Assembly (NCBI GenBank): GCA_003550325.1
Contig: QKWP01000573.1
Span: forward strand, 155,026 to 219,025
Direction of reading: 5' to 3'
Source: Gigaspora rosea
Lineage: Eukaryota; Glomeromycota; Glomeromycetes; Diversisporales; Gigasporaceae
DNA: 64,000 nt
Position 1 is the first letter of the stretch. Every line of letters starts with the position of its first letter. This document shows positions 28,935 to 40,282 of the stretch, one piece after another. The notes beneath the pieces are model-generated. The model was not told where the DNA came from. It saw nothing but the letters and a program-made list of their open reading frames with translations, and made no database searches. Position numbers and translations under genes: made by a program.

Positions 28935-29301
28935 AGAGAAAAAAAAAAAAAAAAAAAGAAATTAATAAAAGAATCTGGACTTGCAAATGCCGATTTCAAA
29001 ACAATCCTTATTTTATTACTTACCATCTAATTAAATATGGTGATGTCATTAATATTTGTTTTAAAGTTAGTGATTAATTGAAGGCAATGAACATGATGTT
29101 AAGTTATCCATGTATTCAAAAAAAAAAAAAAAAAAGAAATTAATAAAAGAATCTGGACTTGCAAATTCCGATTTCAAAACAATCCTTATTTTATTACTTA
29201 CCATCTAATTAAATATGGTGATGTCATTAATATTTGTTTTAAAGTTAGTGATTAATTGAAGGCAATGAACATGATGTTAAGTTATCCATGTATTCAAAAA
29301 A
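28935..29301. repeat. Recent tandem duplication, 178-bp period, with poly(A) joints
   Basis: The stretch starting GAAATTAATAAAAGAATC at 28958 is repeated from 29136 with one visible difference (GCCG/TCCG). Each copy is preceded by an A run of about 18-22. The near identity shows the duplication is young, or an assembly artefact around the A runs. No coding content. The rest of 28861-29536 is AT-rich. Confidence 0.9.
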
Positions 29302-29536
29302 TGATTTAAACAGAGGTTTTTATTTTTATTATTTTATTATTATTATTTCTTTATTTTTTTTGTTTACGAAATAATCAAAAAATGATAAAATTTAAAATAA
29401 GAAAAAAAAAAGGTTTAGAATAACTACAGTATCTACGGCAAGTTTATTAAAAAAGCCGTCTTTTTGGGTTTTTTGGTCATGTGATAGGACTCATTTTTGT
29501 TGCAAGTATCACATGGCATCACAATGTGTTCATACT

Positions 29537-29862
29537 GCATGAAAAAATTCTGTGCCAGGTTTTGTCGATCATGTGGCGCAGCAAAATCTTTTTAAAGTTC
29601 GATTATATTAGAGCTAGGGTTAGGGTCATGTATTAGATAAAGAGTCTATATAGTAAAACTGCCAAACAAAAACTTTTTGTTAGTGCGATAAAGGCGGTTT
29701 CTTATGCAAAATTTCAAGAAATAAGCGATTTTTAACAAAACGAACATTTGTTTTGAAATTTTCTGATCGTGTTACATCACACCTGATCTTTAAAATCTGA
29801 TTTGTCGATCAGGAGAACTGCGCCACATGATCGACAAAACCTGGCACAGAATTTTTGTATGC
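29537..29862. mobile_element. 326-bp MITE with 45-bp TIRs and 9-bp target duplication
   Basis: Ends are inverted repeats, identical at 43 of 45 positions (TTCTGTGCCAGG, then TCGATCATGTGGCGCAG). GTTCATACT at 29528-29536 and 29863-29871 flanks the element directly. It has no coding capacity. The 9-bp duplication suggests mobilisation by the same kind of transposase as the element at 26656-28012 (Mutator-like or Merlin), though the TIRs differ. Confidence 0.9.
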
Positions 29863-30533
29863 GTTCATACTTCCACATTAAATAAATACAATTTTTTTTT
29901 TTAATGAGATCCCCAATATATGATTTAAAAAAAAAAAGGTCAAAGCTCAAGCCATATTAATACAGTATTAATAACTGTCAAGATATTAATATTAGCAATA
30001 CCAAAAATTTGTATTACATATATTATTTATATTATATTAGTGCATTAGAAAATGTTATTGTTGAACAACTATTAAATTTTTTTTCTTTTTACTTCTAATG
30101 CTGATGGCATTGTTCTACTAACAACCTGATCTATACTCTGTAATATCAATTTTGCTATTCTATTACCGGTACTTCATAGTACAGTCAACCCCATACAATC
30201 ACCTCCCTTACAATCACATCATAATAATATATCACATTTTTATTAAAAACAATTTACTATTAAATAGGGTGTAGTGACTTAGGGAAGTTGGTAAGTTGTC
30301 ACCCCAAGTGGCAGGTCCAGGGTTCAAATCCCACTGACGATGCTTTGAAAAAATAGACCTGTGTTCTAGTAACTGTTTCTTGTCGATCGGTTGGGTATAT
30401 TACCTGTAGTCCTTGGTTACCAGGAGCTTCTGAGCAAAGTTGTATCTCATAACTAGGGTATTGATTTGACAAAAAAACTGTTGATCGATAATTGATCAAA
30501 AAAAATTTTTTTTAATCAATCAAACATCAATTA

Positions 30534-31618
30534 GGGGGCTTCCAGAAATTATGTAATATTTTTTTACTAATAAATTTCAAAATTTTACCTACCCACCCAC
30601 ACCTGATACTCTATTAGCCAATCAAATTTTATATTTTTTAAAATTTATTCATATGTTTCAATTTATGAAATTGATAATAACTATTGCTCTACTGGACCAA
30701 TTTGGATGATTTAACTACCAAAATGTTTGTCTTATTGAAATGATTCTAACAAGCCCAAAATCATTAAAATATAATTACAGGATCCCAAGATCATTCAACT
30801 TTAGTGTAATTTTAATAGTGATTTTTTAAAATTACTAAGTAAATTTCTTTAATATTGAATAACTTTTGATCAACCAGCCCGTTTTGGATGATTTAACTAC
30901 CAAAATGTTCGTCTCAGTGAGACGATTCTAACAAGTTCAAAATCGTTAAAATCTAATTACAGGGTCCCAAGATCGTTCAACTTTTATGTAATTTTAATGG
31001 TGATTTTTTAGAGTTACTAAGTAAATTTCTTTAATATTGAATAACTTTTAATCCACTGGCCCATTTTGAATGGTTTAACTGCCAAAATGTTTGTCTCAGT
31101 GAGACGATTCTAACAAGCCCAAAATTGCTAAATTCTAATCACAGGATTCCAAGATCAATAAAGATTTTTTTGTTTGTTTAACAATACAAATCTTTATCGA
31201 TATTGGAATCCTGTGATTGGAATTTAGCAATTTTGGGCTAGAATAATCTTACTGAGATGAACATTTTGGTAGTTAAATCATCCAAAATGGGCTGGTGGAT
31301 CAAAAGTTATTCAATATTAAAGAAATTTACTTAGTGATTCTAAAAAATCACTATTAAAATTACACTAAAGTTTAACGATCTTGGGACCCTGTGATTAGAT
31401 TTTAACAATTTTGAGCTTGTTAGAATCATCTCAGTGAGACGAACATTTTGGTAGTTAAATCATCTAAATTGGTTCAGTAGAACAATAGTTATTAATAACT
31501 TTATAATTTTATACTTTTGGCCAGAATTATAAAAATTTGACCAGAATTATAATTATAACCTGATATTTTTGGGACCCCACCCACCCACTAAAAAATCACG
31601 TAATTTCTGGAAGCCCCC
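30534..31618. mobile_element. Harbinger-like fold-back MITE carrying the shared palindromic core
   Basis: Ends are GGGGGCTTCCAGAAATTA and its complement, flanked by TTA at 30531-30533 and 31619-31621. A 3-bp TWA target site is typical of PIF/Harbinger. Inside, two copies and inverted copies of a core (ACTACCAAAATGTTTGTCTC, then GATTCTAACAAGCCCAAAAT) make the element fold nearly end to end. No ORF. Confidence 0.8.
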
Positions 31619-33850
31619 TTATATATACTTGATCAAGTATAATTGATCAAGAATATAATTTATAACCTTGAGTATATATAATCGATCAATTATTAGGCCA
31701 ATCATTAATCGATTATATTATATTTATCAAATCAAATAATGCGATCTTATATAATTACATCTCTCTTAGAGGTTATATCTAGTTACCTGGATAACCCATG
31801 TTAAATATATCAACTAGTTTATAATTGCTATTCAGGTAACCTAAATTATAGTACTTTTTAAATTACTAGATAGTTTCTAGTAACTTTAACATATTGAACA
31901 GCAAATTTAAATGCCATTTAAACTGCTATGGAACTGTTACTTAACGCTATCACATAACTTGACAGACATTCATGTCTATGAAAATATTGAATAGCAGTTC
32001 GAATGGCAGTTTGAGTGGTATTCAAATTGTGACATTCAACATTAGAGTGCATGGTATACTATATAAATCAAAATTATACATTACTACGACTTTTTATACT
32101 ACCCTAAAAATTATCGGTTATTCGATATAGAGGATCAGTTCTCTATAGCATTTATGTATTGCTGTATCCAGATTTGTAGCATATCTTATAGTTACTTTGA
32201 AGTACCATAAAAGTACTATAAAGTTCTTAATATTCAAAGTATGGATAAAGATTCACAGTACCAATCAGGGTACTTCGCAGTAATTTAATAGTTATCTTAT
32301 AATACTTTGAAGTACCTAAATTCGATCATAGTCATGTTTAATGTAATGAAGTAAAATTACATGTGTGAAATTTTCATAACACAAGATTAATTAACCTTTA
32401 TTATTGACGGACATGTTAATATCTTTGAATATAATAAAATTGACCCTACAAAGATTGGATACTTGGTTTAAGAAGTATTTTTTCTTAGTAGCGGCATTAA
32501 TAGAATAGAGGCTTCTCCAATACTTTCTTAAGTTTGGCTTCTTTTTTTCACATTTCTATTTATTTCAGAATTCTTCGTAACTAATACCGATTGTACCAAA
32601 AGCATCTATAGCTCTGGAGGTTTTGGATTTAAATATAAGTGGAAGGATATTAAGTTAATAGTTGCTCTTACAGTTGTTTTCATAAATTCTGAGACACCCT
32701 AAAAAACTTTGCCATGATAATTTGGTCGAATTCGATAAGTTATTGATTTCAGGGAATAAGAATCAGATACGTCATTTATTAAGATCAAGTAACTAATATA
32801 TATTACAACACTGCAATAAGACTAAATATCATAAGTCATAAAATTTCAATTTCTATTCTTTGGCACTCAAACGAAGCCTTTATTCATTTCTAATTATTTT
32901 TCGACGAAAATTTGCTTTTAAAAATTTGAATTAAATTTCAATTCATATTCTTTGGCAAGGTCCATTTTCGTTCAAATGAAGCTTTTAAAAATTGAATTAA
33001 ATTTCAATTCCTATTCTTTGGCAAGATTCGTTTTCGTTCAAACGGAGTCTTCATTCATTTCTAATTATTTTTCGTATCTTGTCGAAGATGAAAAATTAGT
33101 TTTTAAAAACTTATATAAAACTTCAATTCCTATTCTTTGACAGGATCTATATTCGTTCAAACAAAGGCGTTTATCCATTCTTAACTATTTTTCATTTCTT
33201 GTTGAAGACGAAAAATTCATTTTTAAAAAATCAACTAAATTTCAATAGTCAATAAAGTCAACGTATTCGATATAGTGGATATGTTTCATAATCTACTTAA
33301 TAATACAGTAATATTGAGAAAGTATAAAAGCTCTAACTTTCTCCTTTAACAAGAGTGATTAATAACAGGTCGAATTCATAGAAAGTTCAATTATTAGGTT
33401 ATCTAATTCGTTCAATCAACAAATGGCAAGTGGCTGTTACAAGCCAATAAACAAAATAAAAAAAAACAGGATATAACCTGCATTTGGTATAAACAGATTT
33501 TATAACACTTTCATATTGTTACGTGATACATTCTAATATGCAAACTGGAAAAAACTGCTCATAAATGTCAAATAAATAAATAACTTAAAATGCTTCCTAG
33601 TATAGAAAAATAAATTGGCTTTTATTTAATTTGATTATGTTATAATTAATATAAACTAAAATATAATTACATTTTGAAAGATAACTATTGCACATAAATT
33701 GTTATCTTCCTAATATATATAATTAAAAAACTTTTAGTCAATCAAATATATATTCATTTGATCGACTAGCACTATCAATCATTGATTGACCTATTGTTGC
33801 TCGAGCCCCTTAATTGGTGCTCAATTATTGAACTAAATCGATCAATGATC
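31619..33850. other. AT-rich composite repeat DNA, no gene
   Basis: Short palindromic blocks around TTGATCAAG (31630-31720), CTTTGAAGTACC (32190-32320) and ATAGCAGTT/AACTGCTAT words (31910-32020) suggest more degraded MITEs. A tandem array lies at 32840-33245. No coding signal. The stretch lies between the Harbinger-like MITE and the resumed SINE body. Confidence 0.5.
32840..33245. repeat. Four diverged tandem units, about 64-120 bp
   Basis: Units begin near 32843, 32935, 32998 and 33117 with AATTTCAATTCCTATTCTTT, continue with GGCAAGRTYC and TTCGTTCAAA, and end with a run of A after a GAAAAAT word. The second unit lacks its middle. Divergence shows the array is old. No coding frame spans all units. 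Confidence 0.75.
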
Positions 33851-34933
33851 AAGTATAACATAATCGAGTCAATACACTACTCATGACACAGACAAATCCA
33901 AGAAACAGGAGAAACAGAAACCCATTTGGCAAGACCCGAGTAAGGAGGTAGCAAAGATCTTTGATGGTGCTACCAAATCTGAAATATTAGACTGAAGCCG
34001 AAGAACTGGACATCGATCTCAGGAACAAGGTCTACCAACCTGGTCGCCAGATCGGGTACTGGAAAAAAAGGACCTATGTTATAGAAGTAGGTACCAGGAG
34101 GAGAAAAACTATAATGGCACCTAATGCCAGGTAGATTAACCTTTTCGGGCCAACTGGATTGGAAGTCTGGAAAAATGGTGAAGGACCGATAGGAAAGTGA
34201 TGGTGGGTACCGGGGGTTGGAGCGAACCTTATAAGAGCAAAAGTAGGTAAAAGTAGCAATTGGGTATCCCCTGACTGCAAGCTGTTCACCTCGGTAAATG
34301 CATAAGTTACCAAAGAGTAAGTGAATACCTGGTAGGACAGGTACTGCTCTACCAAGTTTCCTGTTAAGGATAAGCCAGATTGTACCTTCGGGTATAAGAA
34401 GGAGTCCTAAGGGATCTTATGAAAAGAAACCTAGGTGGCTGAACTGACTGCATAGGTAACACAGACATCTGGCGAATCAGTTAAAAGTCTAGGTAGGAAA
34501 CTGAATATTAGAGGGTTTAAATAGGCAATTTCTGTAGTTGGGTTGCAGGTATAGCATCTAGTGTGGAACCTTCAGGCGGACCACTTAAATTAGACACCAA
34601 AAGTGTATGTATAGCTAGTTGTACTCTCATCCATGTAGAATCCAGATGCATAAACCGAATAAAGTATATGCCCTAAAACAGGCACTTTGAAATCGAAAAA
34701 AAAACAATTTACTATTAAATATATAAAAAATATCTTTATAAAAGCACAACCTCTTTATAAGCACTTTTTTGAAAAAAGTACATATGTGACCAAATTTATG
34801 ATTGTAAGAGAGGTTGACTGTAGTAAGCTAATATTTGTCATATACATCTAAGTGCTATTATTTCGGAATATTGGCCATTTAGTCCACACAGTTAGCACTA
34901 GCACCAACATGTCCAATATATCAATAGGGTATA

Positions 34934-35275
34934 TGGGGTGTCTTCAATTAAAAGGGCCCATTTTTACATTTTTTTGAAAAATGAATTTTTGTTAAATTCA
35001 TATAAATTTTGACATGATTGACTTTTTTTAATTATAAATGAAAGTTGAATTACATAATAAAAAATCAAGATAATGTAAAAAGAAAAATTACATGAGGCTG
35101 CGTAGAGCCAACAAGTCACGAGTTTACCAGATAATCACCAACCATCTTTAACCAATCAATATCGTGAAATTTGATTGATACCGGATCAGTCAGAAAATCA
35201 AAACAAATAATTAAACTCAAATATCTCAAAATAAAATATATGTAAAAATGGGCCCTTTTAATTAAAGACACTCCA
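34934..35275. mobile_element. 342-bp MITE, TA target site
   Basis: Inverted ends of about 35 bases share TGGRGTGTCTT and AATTAAAAGGGCCCATTTTT with few mismatches and are flanked by TA on both sides. The interior is AT-rich and non-coding. The outer bases resemble those of the MITE at 38881-39130, so both may use the same mariner-like transposase. Confidence 0.85.
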
Positions 35276-36436
35276 TATATTAATTGATGTCCTAGATCCT
35301 TGTATTTTGTAGTATTTCAGTTCTGTCTATTTATATTTAGATCTATGCTACTTTACTACTTATTCATTAGAAGTTGTACTGGTATCTTAACTATCACTAA
35401 AGAAGCTTCTAGAAATCAGCTAATTTCAGGAGGTGGGTGGGTTAGCTAAAGTATTAAATATAATTCCAGCCAAAATTTTATAATTCTGGCCAAAATTACA
35501 TAAATATTTTTGACCAAAATTATAGATTTATTAACAATATTTAATAATTAATAACTTTTAATTTACTGAATCAAATTTAATGATTTAACTACCAAAATAA
35601 TCCTTTCAATGAGAGAATTCTAGCAAGCCAAAATTATTAAAATCTAATCACTGGATCCTAAGATCAGAATAGATATATATTACTATAAAAATTTTATAAT
35701 TTATTAAAAAATTATAAACTATTTATAGTAACACAAATTTATTCTGATTTCTGAATCCTGTAATTGGATGTTTATGATTTTGGGCTTGCTAGAATCCACT
35801 CATTGAGCTAATCATTTTGGTGGTTAAATCATTGAAATTGGCCCAGTAGACCAAAAGCTATTAACAATTTAAAATTAATTTTCAATTGTTAATAACTTTT
35901 GATCTACTGGGCCAATTTCAATGATTAAACTGCCAAAATAATCAGCTCAATGAGAGGATTCTAGCAAGCCTAAAATTATAAAAATCCAATCACAAGATCC
36001 AGAAATTGAAACAAATTTGTGTTACTATAAATGGTTTATAATTCTTTAAGGATAAAATAAACGTAAATTATTTTTAATAGTAATCACGTTGTAATCATAT
36101 GAAATCAGGTGATCAACCAATCAAAATTGTAAACAACATAGATTCAACCAATCAGAATTAATATTTTTTGTGCGGGCTAAGGAAATTTGAGTTTTTTTTA
36201 CTAATATATGAAGGTAGATTTTTTTCAAATGATATAAGTTTCGAAATTTTACTATAACTAATAAGAAGCTTTAAATTATATGTCACGAAATTTTGGGGAA
36301 TATTGGCTATAATTTTAAAAAGTTTTATTAGAAACATGTGTTTGATTTCTACTGTATATTTCTAAAAATAAGCTACCTTTTTGGGCCAAAAAGTACACAA
36401 AAAAACGTGGGTAGCTTATTTTTAACGTATAGGCAT

Positions 36437-37575
36437 TAGGGTTCTAACCTCTGACCCGGAAAACTGTGTACCCAATTACCTGACCCGAAAAATTTATCAA
36501 CCAGGTCATGTTTTTGACAAACCGGTTTAAAATGATATATGGATTACCTGTTAATAAACAGGTTGCCTGTTAATAAACGGGTTGCCTGTTAATAAACAGG
36601 CCACCCGTTTATTAATGGATATCAAATATATTTAATATTCAGGGTAAGACCGTCCTGAGTGCCCCGATTTTGTAGAATGTTATACAATTAATTAAAGATT
36701 TTTTATGCAGAAGTTTGGGTAGATTATTTCTATTAGATGTTGTAGATTATTTCTATTAGACGTGGTAGATTATTAAATAAACTTGAAGTTCACCGATCGA
36801 AGTTATAAATAATTAACTACCGCTATGTTAACCAAGTCTCAGCTGTTGTGCAAACAAAAAGATAAAAAAGCTTAAATAATGATTTAGAAAAGTAATATAA
36901 GTGTAAGGTTTAGATTGTGCTTTTTGTATATGTTTTATAGTTTTTTTTTCTTTTTTTTTTTAATATTGGAGTATACAAATAACAGCTATTAACTTATTAT
37001 TTTTTTTTTTTACAAAAGTTTTTTAGGATTTAGTAATAGATTTATATACTGTCTTGGCAAGTGATTTTGGTCGTGATATTGTGCTTGCCGATGTTGTCTC
37101 TCTGGCCTTAGCCCAGAAATTGCGTGATAGAGAACCAATTAATGATATAATTATTCTACGTAATACCACTATTCCGACCTCGGCTACCCGCATTTGCTCT
37201 ACTAGATAAAAAATTCTAAATAACGATGGTTATAACTTATATAATATGGTTTAAATGGGTTCAAATCAATAAAGACACGTTTATCTACCTTAAATAACAC
37301 TCAATGATGTTTATTTTGAAATTTTAAATATAAATTTTCTTTTATTCACTTCGATTGTTGTCTAATTTTTTTTAAATTAACGATTTTGATTGTTTGGTTA
37401 GTATGTGACATTTGGGACATTCTTACCTATAGATAATCGGGTATCCGGTCATCCGATTATAACCAGGTAACCCGCTTTAATCGGGTAACCAGTTTTAGTT
37501 TCAGGTAACCGGTTGAAAAAAACAGTTGACCCGACGGGTCACAGATAGAGATTTTCAAACCAGTTTGGAACCCTA
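36437..37575. mobile_element. 1139-bp hAT-like non-autonomous element, 8-bp target duplication
   Basis: ATAGGCAT at 36429-36436 and 37576-37583 flanks ends starting TAGGGTTC on both strands. The 8-bp duplication and TAGGG-type ends fit hAT. Inside are short tandem words (GGTTGCCTGTTAATAAAC, three times near 36550-36600), CCGGT/ACCGG-rich subterminal repeats at 37430-37530 and a spliced-looking coding segment at 37027-37209. Confidence 0.85.
37027..37209 (+). pseudogene. Captured host exon fragment inside the hAT-like element
   Basis: After a strong pyrimidine-rich acceptor (TTTTTTTAG at 37018-37026) the frame is open for 60 codons to TAA at 37207-37209, starting DLVIDLYTVLASDFGRD and continuing VLADVVSLALAQKLRD. 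Base composition is much less AT-rich than the rest of the element and codon use looks like real coding sequence. No upstream exon or start is seen. I do not recognise the protein family. Confidence 0.55.
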
Positions 37576-38587
37576 ATAGGCATTTTTGAAAAAATTGAAA
37601 AATGTACTAATAAAAAGTTGTCCAAATGACACCAAATTTGTAAATATATTTTAATGCACTGAACAACTTTACTTAATTGAACTTTTGAAGTTTACTTAGT
37701 AAAAAAAGTTTTATATATAGCAACTGCTAACGTGTTTTTTGAGATTTTTGAAAAAAATCAGGGGTAGCTTATTTTCAGAGTAGCTTATTTTCGGGGATAT
37801 ACAGTATATAAAATTTTGCTGTACTATATAAATCATATGAAAATTGATCTATATTTACTCTACTCTTAATAAATTATAAAACTTCTATAGTAATACAAAT
37901 CTATTCTGATCTTAAGATTTAGTGATTAGATTTAATTATTTTGGACTTGCTAGAATCCTCTCATTGAGTTGATCATTTTGGTAGTTGAATCATCGAAATT
38001 GATCCAGTAGATCAAAAGTTATTAACAATTGAAAATTAATTTTTAATTGTTAATAACTTTTGATCTACTAGGCCAATTTTGATGATTCAACTACCAAAAT
38101 GATCAACTCAATAAGAGGATTCTAACAAGCCCAAAATTATAAAATCCAATTATAGGATCCAGAGATCAGAATAATTTTGTGTTACTATAAATAGTTTATA
38201 ATTTTTTAATAAATTATAAAACTTCTATAGTAATACAAATCTATTCTGATCTTATGTTCCAGTGATTAGATTTTAATAATTTTGGTCTAGCTAGAATTCT
38301 CTCATTAAGAGGATCATTTTGGTAGTTAAAACATCAAAATTGGCCCAGTAGATCAAAAGTTATTTACTATTAAATATTATATCTAACTTTTTAATAATTG
38401 TAAAATCTGATTGGTTGATTGGGGTAGGTAGGGTAGGAGTGAGATGGGCTCATAGTAAAAAAAAATCAGCGATTTCTGGAAGCCCTCTAATACAGATTTA
38501 CTTGAACCAAGTTATCAAATTCTTTATTCTAACTACAGTTTTTTATTTTAATTTTTATAAAATTTATTTAAATTTTAGTATTTATAT

Positions 38588-39393
38588 ATTTAATTGATGA
38601 TTCGCCACTCAACAGAAAAATGATCTTAGTGTAATGTGATGCAAATTACTATATAAATTCTATATGTATGGAATGCAGCGTTCATCTAAGGAAAACTTTT
38701 TATTTTACTAAGTTAATGAGCAAAGTCAATTAATTAAAAGTTGTAGAGCTCAATGAAACGATTCTAATGGTGGTTAGATTATCCAAATCGGCCTAGTGGA
38801 TGCCAAGATATTTTCAAAGAACAATTGGGCGACTATATAAAATTTTTATGTAAACAAACTATTGTTTATATCTGTTTATATGGAGGGGTGTCAATAAAAA
38901 CCAGGCAAATCATTTTTAGTAATTTTTTTTTAAACTTTAAATTAAAATATCTTAACGACTGTTAAACAAATCTTGATAAAATTTTTTTTATTTTAATTCT
39001 ATAACTAAATAGAATTAAAATAAAAAAATTTTTATCAAGATTGGTTTAATAGTTGCTAAGATAGTTTAATCTAAAGTTAAAAAAAAATTTACTTAAAAAC
39101 AATTTGCATGATTTCTATTGACGCCTCCCATATAGTAATTTTATATAGGTGGCCAATCGTTTTTCAAAGATATCTCGGCATCTACTGGACCAATTGGTTG
39201 ATTTAACCACTGTTAGAATTATCTCATTGAGCTCTACAACTTTCAATTAATTGACTTTGCTCGTTAACTTAGTAAAATAAAAAGTTTTCCTTGGACGAAC
39301 GCTACATTCCGTACATATAGAATTTACATAGTGATCTGCATCACATTACACTAAGATCGTTCTTCTGTTGAGTAGCAAATTATCAATTAAATT
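38588..39393. repeat. Large palindrome, about 290-bp arms, with a MITE at the centre
   Basis: The left arm from 38588 (TTTAATTGATGATTCGCC) and the complement of the right arm from 39393 match over nearly 290 bases, including CTTAGTGTAATGTGATGCA and AGTCAATTAATT. Its core words resemble the shared fold-back core but are diverged. The centre is occupied by the TA-flanked MITE at 38881-39130. Confidence 0.8.
38881..39130. mobile_element. 250-bp near-perfect fold-back MITE, TA target site
   Basis: The two halves are complements over almost the full length (GTCAATARAAA outside, TTTTATTTTAATTCTATA at the centre), with TA at 38879-38880 and 39131-39132. It inserted at the centre of the larger palindrome. 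Confidence 0.88.
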
Positions 39394-40282
39394 ATTAGTC
39401 TAAAAAAGCAAATTTGCCAAAGCTTTGTTTTATAGTTATTTTGCTTCTAATTATAGATGCTAACGAAATTATTTCAGAAGTCAAAACCCTAAAATTAAAC
39501 AAAATTGTTTTGATCTAGGTTTACTTAAAAAACCAAATTTTTTGATACTTTTTTTAAATAAACAAAATTAAAAGGAACATAACTATACTAGGTAAATGCA
39601 TAGCATTGTTTGTCTAGAGCTAAATATTTATATAAATATAATAATTAAAAAAGTTTGCATTTACTAAATAAAAGTATAGCATTGTTTGTCTAAAACTTAA
39701 TTTTATTTCTTGTACTATAAATTTTATATATGTTCTAATTTATGGAATTAATAATAACTTTTGATCTACCAGTCCATTTTGGATGATTTAACTATCAAAA
39801 TGTTTGTCTTGATGAGATGAATCTAACAAGCACAAAATTGTTAAAATCCAATTACAAGAGCCCAAGATTGTTCACACTAAGTAAATATCTTTACTATTGA
39901 ATAACTTTTGATCCACTAGGCTGTTTTGGATAATTTAACCACCAAAATGTTCATCTTAGTGAGACAATTCTAACAAGCCCAAAATCGTTAAATTCCAATT
40001 ACAGGATCCAAAGATCAATAAAGATTTATCAATCATTTAATCAAATTGATTTATATATAAAAATTAATTTGATTAAATAATTGATAAATCTTTATCGATT
40101 TTTGGATCCTGTAATTGGAATTTAATGATTTTGAGCTTGTTAGAATTGTCTCACTAAGATGAACATTTTGGTGATTAAATTATTCAAAACAGTCTGGTGA
40201 TCAAAATTTATTCAATAATAAAGAAATTTACTTAGTGATGAATGATCTTAGAATCCTGTGATTGGATTTTAACGATTTTGGA

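Larger units (their letters stand above)
30267..34699 (+). mobile_element. tRNA-headed SINE, interrupted by later insertions, 22-bp target duplication
   Basis: The head (30267-30345) reads like a tRNA: a GACTTAGGGAAGTTGG A-box-like stretch and a clear B box, GGGTTCAAATCCC, near 30320-30331. The tail ends in an A run at about 34695. An exact 22-bp direct repeat starting AAAAACAATTTACTAT lies at 30245-30266 and 34700-34721. The SINE body continues at about 33850-34695, which is noticeably less AT-rich than its surroundings and has no ORF I trust (34074-34355 minus was considered). The middle, about 30490-33850, is later material. Confidence 0.75.
30182..34820. mobile_element. Small mariner-like MITE split by a SINE
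   Basis: CAGTCAACCCC follows TA at 30180-30181, and its complement (GAGGTTGACTG) precedes TA at 34821-34822. Inner blocks CTTACAATCA also match. Without the insertion the element would be about 180 bases. TA target sites and CAGTC-type ends fit Tc1/mariner/pogo MITEs. The SINE between 30267 and 34699 inserted later. Confidence 0.65.
36352..37804. mobile_element. Mariner-like MITE split by a hAT-like element
   Basis: CTGTATATTTCTAAAAATAA at the left end matches the complement of the right end (CTGTATATCCCCGAAAATAA), with TA outside both. AAAATAAGCTACC repeats inside. Without the hAT-like insert it would be about 306 bases. The same AAAATAAGCTA motif ends the element at 54396-58411. Confidence 0.8.
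35402..38487. mobile_element. Harbinger-like fold-back element with nested insertions
   Basis: Left end AGAAGCTTCTAGAAATC and the complement of the right end GAGGGCTTCCAGAAATC match at 13 of 17 positions, and TAA lies outside both ends (one extra A on the left). The arms hold several direct and inverted copies of the shared core (CTACCAAAATGATC, GATTCTAGCAAGCC). A mariner-like MITE (36352-37804) sits inside, with a hAT-like element inside that. Confidence 0.7.

Noticed and set aside
30320-30331. Functional tRNA genes at 30.3, 42.7 and 55.0 kb
   Set aside because: B boxes are good but the cloverleaf is not complete, each continues into a long body with an A tail, and target duplications or tracts flank them: these are SINE heads.
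34074-34355. 93-residue hydrophobic ORF on the minus strand
   Set aside because: Lies in the SINE body; no ordered domain and no splice or start support.
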